Shown here in pieces: positions 34,794 through 44,072 of a stretch of DNA of 64,000 nt. The DNA comes from UBA1479 sp040221095 (GTDB lineage: Bacteria > Pseudomonadota > Alphaproteobacteria > Rhodospirillales > Casp-alpha2), in contig JAVJVP010000004.1 of NCBI GenBank assembly GCA_040221095.1, positions 124,001 to 188,000 of the forward strand, written 5' to 3'. Position 1 is the stretch's first letter. Each line of letters starts with the position of its first letter. The position numbers were made by a program, and so were the translations under genes. The notes beneath the pieces are model-generated. The model was not told the origin of the DNA. It searched no databases and saw only the letters and a list, made by a program, of their open reading frames with translations.

Positions 34794-35794
34794 CCTTGCC
34801 ACCGCATCACGGTTGTTCCGAAAATAAACCCGGCGCCGACCCCGGATAGGACCACGAGATCGTCCTTCTTCAGCCGGCCTTGCGTCACCGCGTCGCACAA
34901 GGCGATCGCCTGCGACGCATCCGCCGTGTTGCCGTACAGGTCCACGTTGATCACCGTCTTCTCCATGGGCTGGCGGATTTTCCCCATCAGGAATTCGATC
35001 AGGCGCAGGTTGGCTTGGTGGAACACAAAGAAATCCACATCGTCGACGGTCTTGTCCAGTTTCTCCAAGGCGCGGCGGATCGATGCCGGCTGATTTTGAA
35101 CGACCTGTTTCCAAACCTCCAGGCCCTGGATTTCATAGTATTGCAGCCCCTGATCCACATTGTCCGGACGCATGGGGTGCGACGATCCGCCACCGCGCAG
35201 GCGGACAGCATCGAAGGCGCGGCCGTTGGCCGACACGTCGTTGGCGATGATCCCGTAACCCGGGTCCACCCGGTCCAGCACGGCCGCGCCCACGCCGTCA
35301 CCGAAATAGATGGCTGAGGCCGCATCCGCATGGTTGATGAAACGGGACTGCACGGCGGTGCCGATGACCAGCGCGGGCCCGACGGATGGATCGGCGAGAA
35401 GCCGGTCCGAGGCGACGCCGAGACCGACCTGAAACCCCGTGCAGTTGGCCATGATGTCGAAAGCGCCTGCGTTACGCGCCCCGATAAGGTCCTGAATCCG
35501 GCACGAAACGGCGGGGTAGACGTAGTCCCCGGTGAAGGTGCAGGTGATGATCAGGCCCAGTTCTTCGGGGGCGATTCCGGCCATGGCCAGGGCGTCGCGG
35601 GCAGCGGCGGCGGACATTTCCGATGCGGTTTCGTCGTCGCGGACCAGGCGCCGTTCACGGATACCGGTTTTTTCCTCGATCTCGGCGGCCGGCATCCCCG
35701 TGCTGCGTTCCAAGTCCGCGTTGCTCAGAATACGGTCCGGCAAATACTTGCCGACACCGACGACGCCGACGCCGTAATCCCGGTCGCGCGTCAT
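34790..35794 (-). CDS. 3-oxoacyl-ACP synthase III family protein (FabH-like)
   Basis: ATG 35794 overlaps the upstream stop (ATGA) and gives 334 aa, the usual FabH length. The Cys-His-Asn triad is visible: Cys in MANCTGFQVG, His in FFVFHQANLRLIE and Asn in VDLYGNTADAS. FabH-type enzymes condense an acyl starter with malonyl-ACP. The placement beside a dedicated ACP, SDR and MaoC-SDR suggests it makes one short acyl group for sugar modification, not bulk fatty acids. The acyl product is inferred. Confidence 0.87.
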   Translation of the reverse strand: MTRDRDYGVGVVGVGKYLPDRILSNADLERSTGMPAAEIEEKTGIRERRLVRDDETASEMSAAAARDALAMAGIAPEELGLIITCTFTGDYVYPAVSCRIQDLIGARNAGAFDIMANCTGFQVGLGVASDRLLADPSVGPALVIGTAVQSRFINHADAASAIYFGDGVGAAVLDRVDPGYGIIANDVSANGRAFDAVRLRGGGSSHPMRPDNVDQGLQYYEIQGLEVWKQVVQNQPASIRRALEKLDKTVDDVDFFVFHQANLRLIEFLMGKIRQPMEKTVINVDLYGNTADASQAIALCDAVTQGRLKKDDLVVLSGVGAGFIFGTTVMRWQG

Positions 35795-36480
35795 GGCCCG
35801 AACCCTTCCATCAAGTATTCCGGCGGGTCGGCCTTGTTCGCCGCCCACCATTCCCGGGCCTCCGCCACGGTCCAGGTGCCGCCGTGTCCGGGGAACATCA
35901 ACGTTTCCGGAGCCAGGGTTTCGAGTAATTGGGAGATCGATTCAGACAAACCCACGCCGCTCGACCCCGGCAAATCCGTGCGGCCGATCAAGCGTTTCAT
36001 CAACGTGTCCCCGGTAAAGCATAAGCCGTCCCAATGGTAACACACGCCGCCGTCCGTATGGCCCGGTGTATGGACGTAGTCGATCGGCGCGCCTTCCCAA
36101 TCAAGTTCCGCCCCTTCCAGCGGCACATGCGCGTCGGGCACGGTGATGATCCGGCGCTCGAAGCTCATGGCATAGAGCGATGCACGGCGCAGCAGGGGCT
36201 GGTCACGGCTGTGCATGTGGAACGGCAGGCCGTATTCACGGCACAGGACATCCAGGGCGCCGATGTGGTCGAAATGGGCATGAGTCAGCAGGATCACGCG
36301 GGGCGATGCATCAAAGGCCGTAATGACGCCCATAATGCGTTCCGCATCGTCGCCGGGATCGACCAGGACGGCCTCGCCGCTCGGCACATGCTGAACGACA
36401 TAGGCGTTTTCCTTCCAACGGCCGGTTTTCACCGTTGCCACCCGGAAATCGCCGACCTGGCATTCTCGATCAGGCCCCAT
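35791..36480 (-). CDS. MBL-fold metallo-hydrolase
   Basis: This protein of about 229 aa has the metallo-beta-lactamase motif LTHAHFDHIGAL, then TPGHTDGGVC and FTGDTLMKR, and a final PGHGGTWT: the glyoxalase II-like metal site. In this acyl-ACP operon it may act as a thioesterase that releases or edits acyl chains. That role is inferred from context. The ATG at 36480 was preferred over an in-frame TTG at 36489 that would overlap the preceding stop. Confidence 0.78.
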   Translation of the reverse strand: MGPDRECQVGDFRVATVKTGRWKENAYVVQHVPSGEAVLVDPGDDAERIMGVITAFDASPRVILLTHAHFDHIGALDVLCREYGLPFHMHSRDQPLLRRASLYAMSFERRIITVPDAHVPLEGAELDWEGAPIDYVHTPGHTDGGVCYHWDGLCFTGDTLMKRLIGRTDLPGSSGVGLSESISQLLETLAPETLMFPGHGGTWTVAEAREWWAANKADPPEYLMEGFGP

Positions 36481-36485
36481 GGGGT

Positions 36486-37211
36486 TCAATCAGCCAGCCC
36501 GATATAGATGACCTGGCCGGTAATCGCAGCGCTTTGAGGCGAAACGAAAAAGTCCGCGACGTGGCAGACTTCCTCCATGGCGATCACCCGGGGGATGGTC
36601 TGTAGCCGTAGCATCCGCTCCTTCCAATCGTTATCCTTGGCCAGTTCCTGCGACGCCTCCGTGTCCATCATCGCCGGCGCGATGACGTTGCAGGTGATGC
36701 CCTGTGGCGCCAATTCCTTGGCCAAGACCTTGGTCATTTCCTGGACCCCGGCCTTGGTCGCGGAATAGCAGGCCGTGCCTTCCTGATGCAGGGGCACCAT
36801 GGTCGAAGAAATCGTCAATATCCGTGCATTCTGTCGGCGCAGCATCAGCTTGCTGATCTCCCGCAGGCTATAGAACACGCCGGCGAAATTGACCCGCAGG
36901 AAGTCGTCAAAGACGTCTCCCGGGGTCAGCGACAGGTACAGAGCCGAGCGGGCCAGGCCGGCATTGGCGATCAGGACGTCGACACCGCCAAATTCGCGGC
37001 GCAGCACCCGCGCCCAGGCCTGCACCTCGGCTTCGTTACGGATGTCGACGGCCGTGTGATGGTAGGCGGAATCGGAGATCGTCGCTTCCCCGCGGCTGCA
37101 GCCGGCAACCGCATAGCCCTGCGCCAAATAATGCTCGGCCAACGCGCGGCCGAGCCCCCGGCTGGCGCCGGTGACAACCACCACCTTCTTGCTTTGCTCT
37201 GCGTCAGCCAT
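36486..37211 (-). CDS. SDR-family 3-oxoacyl-ACP reductase-like protein
   Basis: This 241 aa protein has a KVVVVTGASRGLG nucleotide-binding loop, the NAG segment LIANAGLA and the catalytic YSATKAGVQ. It is a FabG-like short-chain dehydrogenase, second in the minus-strand operon after the ACP gene. It probably reduces a ketoacyl-ACP or a sugar carbon. ATG 37211 has a GGGAAC site; a GTG at 37235 is possible. Confidence 0.82.
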   Translation of the reverse strand: MADAEQSKKVVVVTGASRGLGRALAEHYLAQGYAVAGCSRGEATISDSAYHHTAVDIRNEAEVQAWARVLRREFGGVDVLIANAGLARSALYLSLTPGDVFDDFLRVNFAGVFYSLREISKLMLRRQNARILTISSTMVPLHQEGTACYSATKAGVQEMTKVLAKELAPQGITCNVIAPAMMDTEASQELAKDNDWKERMLRLQTIPRVIAMEEVCHVADFFVSPQSAAITGQVIYIGLAD

Positions 37212-37253
37212 TTGGGTTCCCAGCCTACTCACCACCCCGTCACGCCATGAAGA

Positions 37254-37562
37254 TCAGGCGCCTGCGGCAAGCCCCGCGACATGGTCGGCAAGAATGCCCG
37301 CCGTTAATGTCGGGCTGTTGATGTCAAAACCCTGGATGTCGGTCAGAACGATCGCGCAATCGGCCCCGACTGCCGTCATCAGACGATCTTCCAGATCCAT
37401 GATGAAGGTGACGAAACCGAGAGAATCAAGGCCGCCATCGGCGCCGCTTCCCATCAGGACCGTCTCGCCATCAACGGCGATGGCGTTTTTGATCGTGCCG
37501 GAGCGGTTCAGGCTGTCCAGGCTGTCCTGAATAAGTGCAATCGCTTTCTGCTTGTCGATCAT
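37254..37562 (-). CDS. Acyl carrier protein (first copy)
   Basis: This 102 aa protein has the helical ACP fold and a phosphopantetheine serine in GGLDSLGFVTFIMDLED. The start ATG 37562 has an AAGGAG site. It leads an operon with SDR, metallo-hydrolase, FabH-like and MaoC-SDR genes, so it is the likely carrier for the acyl chain that those enzymes build. It is distinct from the house-keeping ACP type and diverged from the second ACP at 40623. The gap 37563-37814 upstream is a divergent promoter region without a recognisable gene. Confidence 0.83.
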   Translation of the reverse strand: MIDKQKAIALIQDSLDSLNRSGTIKNAIAVDGETVLMGSGADGGLDSLGFVTFIMDLEDRLMTAVGADCAIVLTDIQGFDINSPTLTAGILADHVAGLAAGA

Positions 37563-37814
37563 CTGGGCGTCGCTCCTTCCGGTTCTCACGGGTGCTTGCT
37601 AGTATCCTGCAGGGTAAGACTTTAGCAACTAACATTTGGTTTAATTGCCGCGAGATATCGGATGGGAGAAAAGTGAACATTTCGTTAGAATCAGACCGTG
37701 AAGGTATCGTCGCAACGCACAGTCGGGCGTAATGATTTCAGGCCACATCCCATCCATCATGGCATGACAGCCGCAGCCTCAATTCGGCCTGTGCAGAAAT
37801 TTTAGGGTTCAGAC

Positions 37815-38768
37815 ATGACATCCATGGCCGCCGGCAAGGCGCCGCAAAGCAGAGACGATTGCCCCGAACTGACACGGATTATCGATCTGATCGCCAAGGA
37901 AAACCCGCTTCAGAAGAAGCGAATTGAAGGCTTCCTGGCGACCCGCGGGCCAGAATACTGGGCCTTCGCAGAAGGCCTGAGCCGCATTCTCAACCACAGC
38001 TTCATGACCGACGACACCGCCCGGGCAGAGGCCGCCCGCGCATACAACAAAATGTGCATGGATTTCCTGTCGGAGCAGATCCGTTTCAAGAAATCGGGGA
38101 AGTACCGGATCGACAATTCCTGCCTGGCCCAGACCCATGTCTACAATGACCTGAGCGTCATGCGTTATTACATGATCGGCCTTTTGGTTTCCTACATGTT
38201 CTGGCCGAACCATTATGCGTTGTTCGATTTTTTCCTGAAGCACCTTCCCGCCGCCGATACCGGCCGCTACCTGGAAATCGGCCTCGGCCACGGCCTGTTC
38301 TCCTCGACCATGCTGTCGCGCTATCCGAACATCCATGGCACCGCCGTCGACATCAGCGAAACCTCAATCCGTATCGCGAAGGAAACCCTTCGAACCTTCC
38401 AGGCCGACCTCGGCCGGCTGGAAATCGTGCACGGCGACTACCTGACCACCGACATCGGCACGCGAAATTTCGACTTCATCATCATGGGCGAGGTTCTTGA
38501 ACACGTGAACGATGCCCGGGCCTTCATGGACCGGACCAAAGAACTTTTGGCCCCAGGCGGCACCGTCTACATGTCGACCTGCGCAAACTGCCCCGCGCTG
38601 GACCATGTCTATCATTTCCATTCCGCCGCCGAGATCCGGCAATTGATGACCGAGTCCGGGTTCCGCATCCGCCACGATCTGGCTCTCGCGGCCGAGAACA
38701 TTCCCGAGGAAAAATGGGAAGAGGAACTGGTGACCGTCAATTATTGCGCGCTGCTGGAGCACGCATGA
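37815..38768 (+). CDS. SAM-dependent methyltransferase
   Basis: This 317 aa protein has class I methyltransferase motif I in YLEIGLGHGLFSSTML near residue 155, an acidic residue in AVDISETSI, and DFIIMGEVLEHVNDARAF as motif II/III. It begins a plus-strand operon and overlaps the FkbH-like gene by four bases, so the two products probably act in one pathway, for example O-methylation of a sugar or of the acyl unit. The substrate is unknown. Confidence 0.8.
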   Translation: MTSMAAGKAPQSRDDCPELTRIIDLIAKENPLQKKRIEGFLATRGPEYWAFAEGLSRILNHSFMTDDTARAEAARAYNKMCMDFLSEQIRFKKSGKYRIDNSCLAQTHVYNDLSVMRYYMIGLLVSYMFWPNHYALFDFFLKHLPAADTGRYLEIGLGHGLFSSTMLSRYPNIHGTAVDISETSIRIAKETLRTFQADLGRLEIVHGDYLTTDIGTRNFDFIIMGEVLEHVNDARAFMDRTKELLAPGGTVYMSTCANCPALDHVYHFHSAAEIRQLMTESGFRIRHDLALAAENIPEEKWEEELVTVNYCALLEHA

Positions 38769-40612
38769 TGCCGGACGACGTCGCCGCAAAGCCGCCGTCG
38801 CCGTTAGAGGCCGCCCTCGACCGCGCGCGTCGGGAACCCGGATATGTCGCTTATTCGGCCCTGGCGAACGCCAAGGAAGCCGCGCCCGAGGACCGGTTCC
38901 CGCCCTATCGCCTGGCGGTTTTGCGGAATTTCACAATCGAGCCGGTTTTGCCGGCAATCGAGGCCCAGGTCCTGTTGTCCGGGAGACGCCCGGAAACCTA
39001 TGTCGCCGACTTCGATGCCTCCGCCGCCGAGGTCCATAATCCCGACGCCGGACTTTACCGGCACAATCCCGATGCGATCATTATCGCCAATTGGCTGGAA
39101 ACCCTTTCCCCCCCTCTGGCAACGGCATTTCCTGAACTGACCGCGCAGGACGTCGCCGCGGAAATAGACCGCCTGTGCCAGGACACGGTGATGCTGCTCT
39201 CCGCCATCCGGCGTCAAAGCAACGCCCCGATCCTGATCAACAACTTCCCGCTTCCGGCCGCACCCGCCATGGGCATCCTTGATGCGCAGGACACCTGCTA
39301 TCAGACCCATGCCCTGATCCGCCTGAATCAGGCGTTGATCGCCGCGGCAAAGCAGATCACCGATGTCTATTGGGTCGATTACTTCAGCCTGTTCGCCGCC
39401 CATGGATACCGGCATGCCGTTAACGACCGTCATTGGAACGCCGCCCGGGCCCCGCTTTCGGCGGAAATTCTCGCCCCCCTCGGCGATCATTACGGGGCGT
39501 TGTTGCGGGTGCTGTTCGGGCAGGTCCGCAAATGTTTGGTGCTTGATTGCGACGGGACGTTATGGGGGGGGATTGTCGGCGAGGACGGCCTTGACGGCAT
39601 CAAGGTCAGCGCCGCCTACCAAGCGTTTCAGCGCGAAGCCCTGAACCTGCGTCGGCGCGGCGTCATGCTGGCGATCTGTTCGAAAAACAATGAACCGGAC
39701 GTTCTCGAAGTGCTGCGCGAACACCCGGACATGCTTCTGCGCGAGGAGCATTTCGTCGCCACGCAGATCAATTGGGACGATAAGGCGACAAACCTGCGGC
39801 GCATCGCCGAGGAATTGAACATCGGCATCGACGCGCTTGTGTTCGCAGATGATAACGCCTTCGAATGCGATTTCATCCGTCAGGCCGTTCCGGACGTCGC
39901 CGTCCTGCATGTGTCGGGAGACCCTTCGGGATTCCGCACCCTTCTCACGGACCGCGCCTTCTTCGACACACCGACCCTGTCGGCAGAGGATGCCAAGCGC
40001 AGCGAGATGATGGCCGCCGAGCGCACCCGCAAGCAGATGGTAAGCTCCGCGGAATCTCTGGAGGACTACCTCCGCAGCCTGGAAATCGTCGCCACGATCG
40101 GCGTGCCGGGCCCTCGCGAGATCGGACGCGTCGCGCAGTTGACCCAGAAAACCAACCAATTCAACCTGACCACGCGCCGCTATACGGAAGGCGATATCGA
40201 ACGCTTCCTCGCGGCGCCGGACATGGGCGTCTATTACCTGAAACTTCGTGATAAGGTCTCTGACATTGGCCTGATCGGTGTCGCCATAACCAGGCCGCAA
40301 GAGAATGGAGTGCGCCTGGAGATTGACACCTTCCTGATGTCTTGCCGTGCGCTGGGGCGCGGCGCCGAGGACGCCTTGATCGCGCGCATCGCCAAAGATG
40401 CCGCGATGAACGGTTATCGGGAAATTGTCGGCAGCTATCTTCCGACCAAGAAGAATGGACAGGTCGCGGACTTCTACGCCAAGCGGGGATTCGCGAAATT
40501 GCCCGGGCAAGGCGAAGGCACCTCGTGGTCCCTGGACCTGGGCGGCCAGGGCGTGGACATCCCGGATTGGATTCACCTCACCGACGGAACCGGCGGCGGG
40601 GACGGGCAGTAA
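38765..40612 (+). CDS. FkbH-like HAD-superfamily (IIIC) protein
   Basis: This 615 aa protein begins at the ATGA overlap with the methyltransferase. Residues about 1-255 are an SGNH-like FkbH N-terminal region, followed by the HAD motif CLVLDCDGTLWGG near residue 265, LAICSKNNE, and VFADDNAFE. The C-terminal 170 residues are GNAT-like, with VADFYAKRGF. FkbH proteins load glyceryl units from 1,3-bisphosphoglycerate onto an ACP. An ACP gene follows 10 bases later, which supports that role. The transferred unit could be glycerate or a derivative. Confidence 0.87.
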   Translation: MMPDDVAAKPPSPLEAALDRARREPGYVAYSALANAKEAAPEDRFPPYRLAVLRNFTIEPVLPAIEAQVLLSGRRPETYVADFDASAAEVHNPDAGLYRHNPDAIIIANWLETLSPPLATAFPELTAQDVAAEIDRLCQDTVMLLSAIRRQSNAPILINNFPLPAAPAMGILDAQDTCYQTHALIRLNQALIAAAKQITDVYWVDYFSLFAAHGYRHAVNDRHWNAARAPLSAEILAPLGDHYGALLRVLFGQVRKCLVLDCDGTLWGGIVGEDGLDGIKVSAAYQAFQREALNLRRRGVMLAICSKNNEPDVLEVLREHPDMLLREEHFVATQINWDDKATNLRRIAEELNIGIDALVFADDNAFECDFIRQAVPDVAVLHVSGDPSGFRTLLTDRAFFDTPTLSAEDAKRSEMMAAERTRKQMVSSAESLEDYLRSLEIVATIGVPGPREIGRVAQLTQKTNQFNLTTRRYTEGDIERFLAAPDMGVYYLKLRDKVSDIGLIGVAITRPQENGVRLEIDTFLMSCRALGRGAEDALIARIAKDAAMNGYREIVGSYLPTKKNGQVADFYAKRGFAKLPGQGEGTSWSLDLGGQGVDIPDWIHLTDGTGGGDGQ

Positions 40613-40622
40613 GGAACGACAA

Positions 40623-40868
40623 ATGACCGGCAATGAAACACGGCTCAAGGGCGTGATCGCGGACATCCTCAAGATCGATGCGGCGATAATCGGCGAAGAC
40701 ACCTCCGTCGATACGGTGGAACAGTGGGATTCCCTGCGCCATCTCAATCTGGTTTTGGCCCTGGAGGCTGAATTCGACATCTCCTTTACCGAGGAGCAGA
40801 CGGTCGAAATTCTCAACTACCCGCTCATCAGGATCGTCCTGGAAGAACACGGCATCGCATTCACATGA
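40623..40868 (+). CDS. Acyl carrier protein (second copy)
   Basis: This 81 aa protein has the phosphopantetheine site in EQWDSLRHLNLVLALE. An AAGGA site lies upstream, and the stop overlaps the ligase start (ATGA). It lies between the FkbH-like protein and an AMP-forming ligase, so it is probably the carrier for a glyceryl or other acyl unit. It is a different ACP from the one at 37254. Confidence 0.88.
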   Translation: MTGNETRLKGVIADILKIDAAIIGEDTSVDTVEQWDSLRHLNLVLALEAEFDISFTEEQTVEILNYPLIRIVLEEHGIAFT

Positions 40869-42244
40869 CCGCAGACAGCAGGGACATCCCGGCCCACGAG
40901 ATCATCCTGTCGCGCATTCAAGACGGCGGAGATGCTCCTGCTTTGTTCTGGAACGGCATGGAAATGACCTATGCCGATTTTTGGCGCCGCATAGAGGCCT
41001 GGGACGAGCGCCTCGCCGACGATGGCATCAATGCGGGGGCCGTCGCCGCCCTGTACGGCGACTTCAGCCCCGAAACCAGCGCCATGATGCTCGCCGCCAT
41101 CCGGCGCCGCGCCATCATCGTGCCCCTGACCGGCGATGTCGATGCGGAACTCGGCGGACTTCTGGACATGGCGGGCGCGGCTGTACTCTACCGATTCAGC
41201 GCCGACGACCAGGCAACCTGTGAACGCCGCCCCGCGCCGCAAACACCGGACCTGATCGCCAAATTCCGTGAACGCGGGCACCCGGGGCTGGTTGTTTTTA
41301 CCTCCGGGTCCACCGGCAAGCCCAAGGGCATCCTTCAGGACGTGACCCAGGTGTCGCGCAAGTTCATCACCCCGCGCAAGGGATGGCGGACGGTCTTGTT
41401 CCTGCTGATGGATCACTTCGGAGGTTTCAACACCTTCCTGTCGACCTTTGCCTACGGCGGGGCCGGAGTTTGCCTTGGCGGGGTCAGGGACCCTGCTGTC
41501 GTGGCCAGGGCGATCGAAACCGCCCGCGCCACCCTGCTGCCGACGACGCCAACGTTCCTCAACTTCCTGATCGCCAGCCGCATCTACGCGGCCCATGACC
41601 TGTCATCAGTCGAGCTGATTACCTACGGCACCGAACTGATGCCCGAGGCAACCCTGCAACAGGTCTCGGAGATCTTCCCCAACGCCAAACTGAAACAGAC
41701 CTACGGGTTGTCGGAACTGGGCGTTCTGCGTTCCGAATCCCGCGACAACGGCTCCCTTTGGCTCAAGGTCGGCGGCAGCGGCTTCGAAACCAAGGTGGTC
41801 GACGGCATTCTGTGGATCCGGTCCGAAGCCAACATGGTGGGCTACCTGAATGCACCCGACCCGTTCGACGCGGAAGGCTGGATGTGCACCGGCGATGAGG
41901 TTGAAATCAAGGACGGCTACATGCGGTTCCTGGGCCGCAAGACCGAGGTCATCAACACCGGCGGCAAGAAAGTCTACCCTATCGAGGTCGAGAACGTGCT
42001 GATGTCCCTGTCCAACATCCGCAACGCAACGGTAGAAGCCCGCCCCCACCCGATCATGGGCCAGGTTGTCCAGGCCAAGGTCTCGCTGTTCGAACCGGAA
42101 GATCCGTTCGAACTGTCGGAACGCCTGCGCCAGCAATGCAACGAACGCCTGGCGAAGTACAAGGTGCCGGTGCGGTTCGTCGTGGTCGACGCCGAAGGGC
42201 ACCACAACGTCCGCTTCAAGAAGGTCCGGGCCAACCTGTCATAA
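40865..42244 (+). CDS. AMP-forming acyl-CoA/ACP ligase
   Basis: This 459 aa protein has the adenylation motif VVFTSGSTGKPKGIL near residue 145, TYGLSELG near 280, WMCTGDEVEI near 340 and a C-terminal subdomain ending in VRFKKVRANLS with a candidate catalytic lysine. It activates a carboxylic acid with ATP and probably loads it onto the adjacent ACP. At 459 aa it is shorter than most acyl-CoA ligases because the N-terminal part is compact. It shares an operon with FkbH and ACP2. Confidence 0.86.
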   Translation: MTADSRDIPAHEIILSRIQDGGDAPALFWNGMEMTYADFWRRIEAWDERLADDGINAGAVAALYGDFSPETSAMMLAAIRRRAIIVPLTGDVDAELGGLLDMAGAAVLYRFSADDQATCERRPAPQTPDLIAKFRERGHPGLVVFTSGSTGKPKGILQDVTQVSRKFITPRKGWRTVLFLLMDHFGGFNTFLSTFAYGGAGVCLGGVRDPAVVARAIETARATLLPTTPTFLNFLIASRIYAAHDLSSVELITYGTELMPEATLQQVSEIFPNAKLKQTYGLSELGVLRSESRDNGSLWLKVGGSGFETKVVDGILWIRSEANMVGYLNAPDPFDAEGWMCTGDEVEIKDGYMRFLGRKTEVINTGGKKVYPIEVENVLMSLSNIRNATVEARPHPIMGQVVQAKVSLFEPEDPFELSERLRQQCNERLAKYKVPVRFVVVDAEGHHNVRFKKVRANLS

Positions 42245-42253
42245 GGCCCCCGG

Positions 42254-43129
42254 TCAATCGGCGGCGGGCTGCGGCCAGCGTTCCTCGGGCTTGAGCCCGG
42301 CGACCTCGGCCTCCTTGCCGTTGGCGATCCAGCTTTCAAGAACGTCCTTGTTGGTGATGTAGCAGTAGGGATCGGCGGCAAACAGGTCGCTGTTGACGCG
42401 GTGCACCTCCCGCGCCGAACCGGACTCCATGGGAATGCGCCGGTTATCGCTGACCGCGACGGCCCCTTGGGCGCGCAGTTCCGCGCCGAACCCTGTGATG
42501 TCCCATTCCGGCACGGCATGGAGAGAGCGCGAATACATGACCTCGACGCATGGGCCCACTTCCCGGTCATCCTCGTACAGTGTTCCGGCGAACCGTTTGA
42601 AGTACCGATAGGGCACCATCTGAAGTTCCTCGGCGTGGTGCATCATGCTGCAGGAAACCCAGGGCACGCCGAGAACGCAGACCCGGGCATCGACGTCGCA
42701 CAGCCACCCCAGGACGCCATCCGCTCCCCAGGCTGTCGTGCAGGGCCGGGCGAGCAAGTCGGCGGACCGCGGGCCCCGAACCAAATAGCTGTTCATGGCC
42801 GACCGGCTGCGCATCCAGCCCCGGTCCCTGGCCGCGGAACAAGCCAAGGCAGCGTCCGGCAAGGCGCCGGTTTCCGTCATCGTCCGGACCAGGTCGAACC
42901 GCCGGAACCGGGCAAAATCAAGAAAGCTGTATGCCGGCAGCACGAAGGTTCGGTCGGGACCAAGGAAGTCCTCGATCAGGCGCAGGAGGCGTTCCCCCAT
43001 CTGGTCCGGCGGCCAACCGAACCCCCCGGCAAAGGTCCAAAGTCCGGAGTAGATCGCGACAACCTCATCATCTTCGGGAAGCAGCGCCTCCAGAACCTCG
43101 ATAAAATCGTTCTCCGTCAGCTTGGCCAT
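42254..43129 (-). CDS. AAC(3)-family N-acyltransferase
   Basis: This 291 aa protein belongs to the aminoglycoside 3-N-acetyltransferase family: VLPAYSFLDFARF, TAWGADGVLGWLC and the catalytic-type HHAEE (GVPWVSCSMMHHAEE). Members in glycan clusters act on amino sugars, not on antibiotics. It is convergent with the ligase gene and placed between acyl-ACP and sugar genes, so it is a good candidate for moving the special acyl group onto an amino sugar. Acyl donor and acceptor are inferred. Confidence 0.8.
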   Translation of the reverse strand: MAKLTENDFIEVLEALLPEDDEVVAIYSGLWTFAGGFGWPPDQMGERLLRLIEDFLGPDRTFVLPAYSFLDFARFRRFDLVRTMTETGALPDAALACSAARDRGWMRSRSAMNSYLVRGPRSADLLARPCTTAWGADGVLGWLCDVDARVCVLGVPWVSCSMMHHAEELQMVPYRYFKRFAGTLYEDDREVGPCVEVMYSRSLHAVPEWDITGFGAELRAQGAVAVSDNRRIPMESGSAREVHRVNSDLFAADPYCYITNKDVLESWIANGKEAEVAGLKPEERWPQPAAD

Positions 43130-43310
43130 ATTGCGGATCCGTATCGATGAAACCAGGCGGCGCCCGGGCGCGCCGCTTATCCGTGCCCGGGTCGAGGATG
43201 CGCGTCAACCGCCCCTTAATGAATTAAAGCTAGCGTGCGACGATACATGATCCCCATCTCATTAGGGATTACACGTTCACCCAGGACCTGCAACAAATTG
43301 CGGTAGCTCC

Positions 43311-44024
43311 ATGCGCATCGCCATTCTGACAACGCAATCGCCTCATCATGCCCGCTTCGTCGCGGCCATGGCCGAACGGCATAAGGTCGCAGGCGTCCTG
43401 GTGGAAACGGATATTCCGGCGGCCCCCTTCGACACGTCGCATCCGATCGATGACGAACGCGACGCCTTCGAACGCAACACCTGGTTCTCCGGATCCGAAC
43501 CCGCGTTCGGCGACCTTGCGCCGTCAGCCGAATTTCCGTCCCTGTCCGTACCTTCGGCGGCGGAAAAGCTGGCTGACCTGAAGGTCGAGGCGGCGATCGT
43601 GTTCGGCACGCGCAAGCTATCCGGCCCGATCCTCACCGTTCTCGGGCCGCGTCTTGTCACACTGCATTGCGGGGCACCGCAGGAATACCGGGGCCTCGAC
43701 ACGGCGCTTTGGGCGGTCTATCACGGAAACTTCGAAGGATTGGTCACGACAGTTCAGTATGTTGAACCGGAATTGAATACCGGCGCCATTCTGGAACAAA
43801 AACCCATCCACCTACATCACGGCATGGAACTGCACCAATTGCGCCACGCCAGCACCGAGGCCTTCATCGACATCAGCGACGCCGCGGTCGCAACGTTCTC
43901 CGCGGGCCGCATGCGGATCATCACACCGTTGCAGCACCATGGGCGGCCATACTCTTTTATGCCCGGGATCCTCAAGGGCATCTGCGCCGAAAAGTTCCGC
44001 CGCCATACGGAGACACTCGCTTGA
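43311..44024 (+). CDS. Formyltransferase-like protein with altered active site
   Basis: This 237 aa protein has the formyl-transferase core: VTLHCGAPQEYRGLDTALWA and ELNTGAILEQ. In active formyltransferases the first segment has Asn before x-His and the second has Asp-x-Gly. Here the Asn is Thr and the Asp is Asn, while the His is kept. It may transfer another one-carbon or acyl group, or be a non-standard sugar N-formyltransferase. It starts the plus-strand sugar operon and lies 49 bases before the AsnB-like gene. Confidence 0.74.
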   Translation: MRIAILTTQSPHHARFVAAMAERHKVAGVLVETDIPAAPFDTSHPIDDERDAFERNTWFSGSEPAFGDLAPSAEFPSLSVPSAAEKLADLKVEAAIVFGTRKLSGPILTVLGPRLVTLHCGAPQEYRGLDTALWAVYHGNFEGLVTTVQYVEPELNTGAILEQKPIHLHHGMELHQLRHASTEAFIDISDAAVATFSAGRMRIITPLQHHGRPYSFMPGILKGICAEKFRRHTETLA

Positions 44025-44072
44025 CCCGCCCGCCTCTCATTTCCTCCCCTTCGTAATCCGGCAGTCGACGAA

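Noticed and set aside
42254..43129. Aminoglycoside resistance gene
   Set aside because: The fold is AAC(3)-type, but the gene lies among acyl-ACP and sugar genes, where the family N-acylates sugars; nothing suggests a resistance element.
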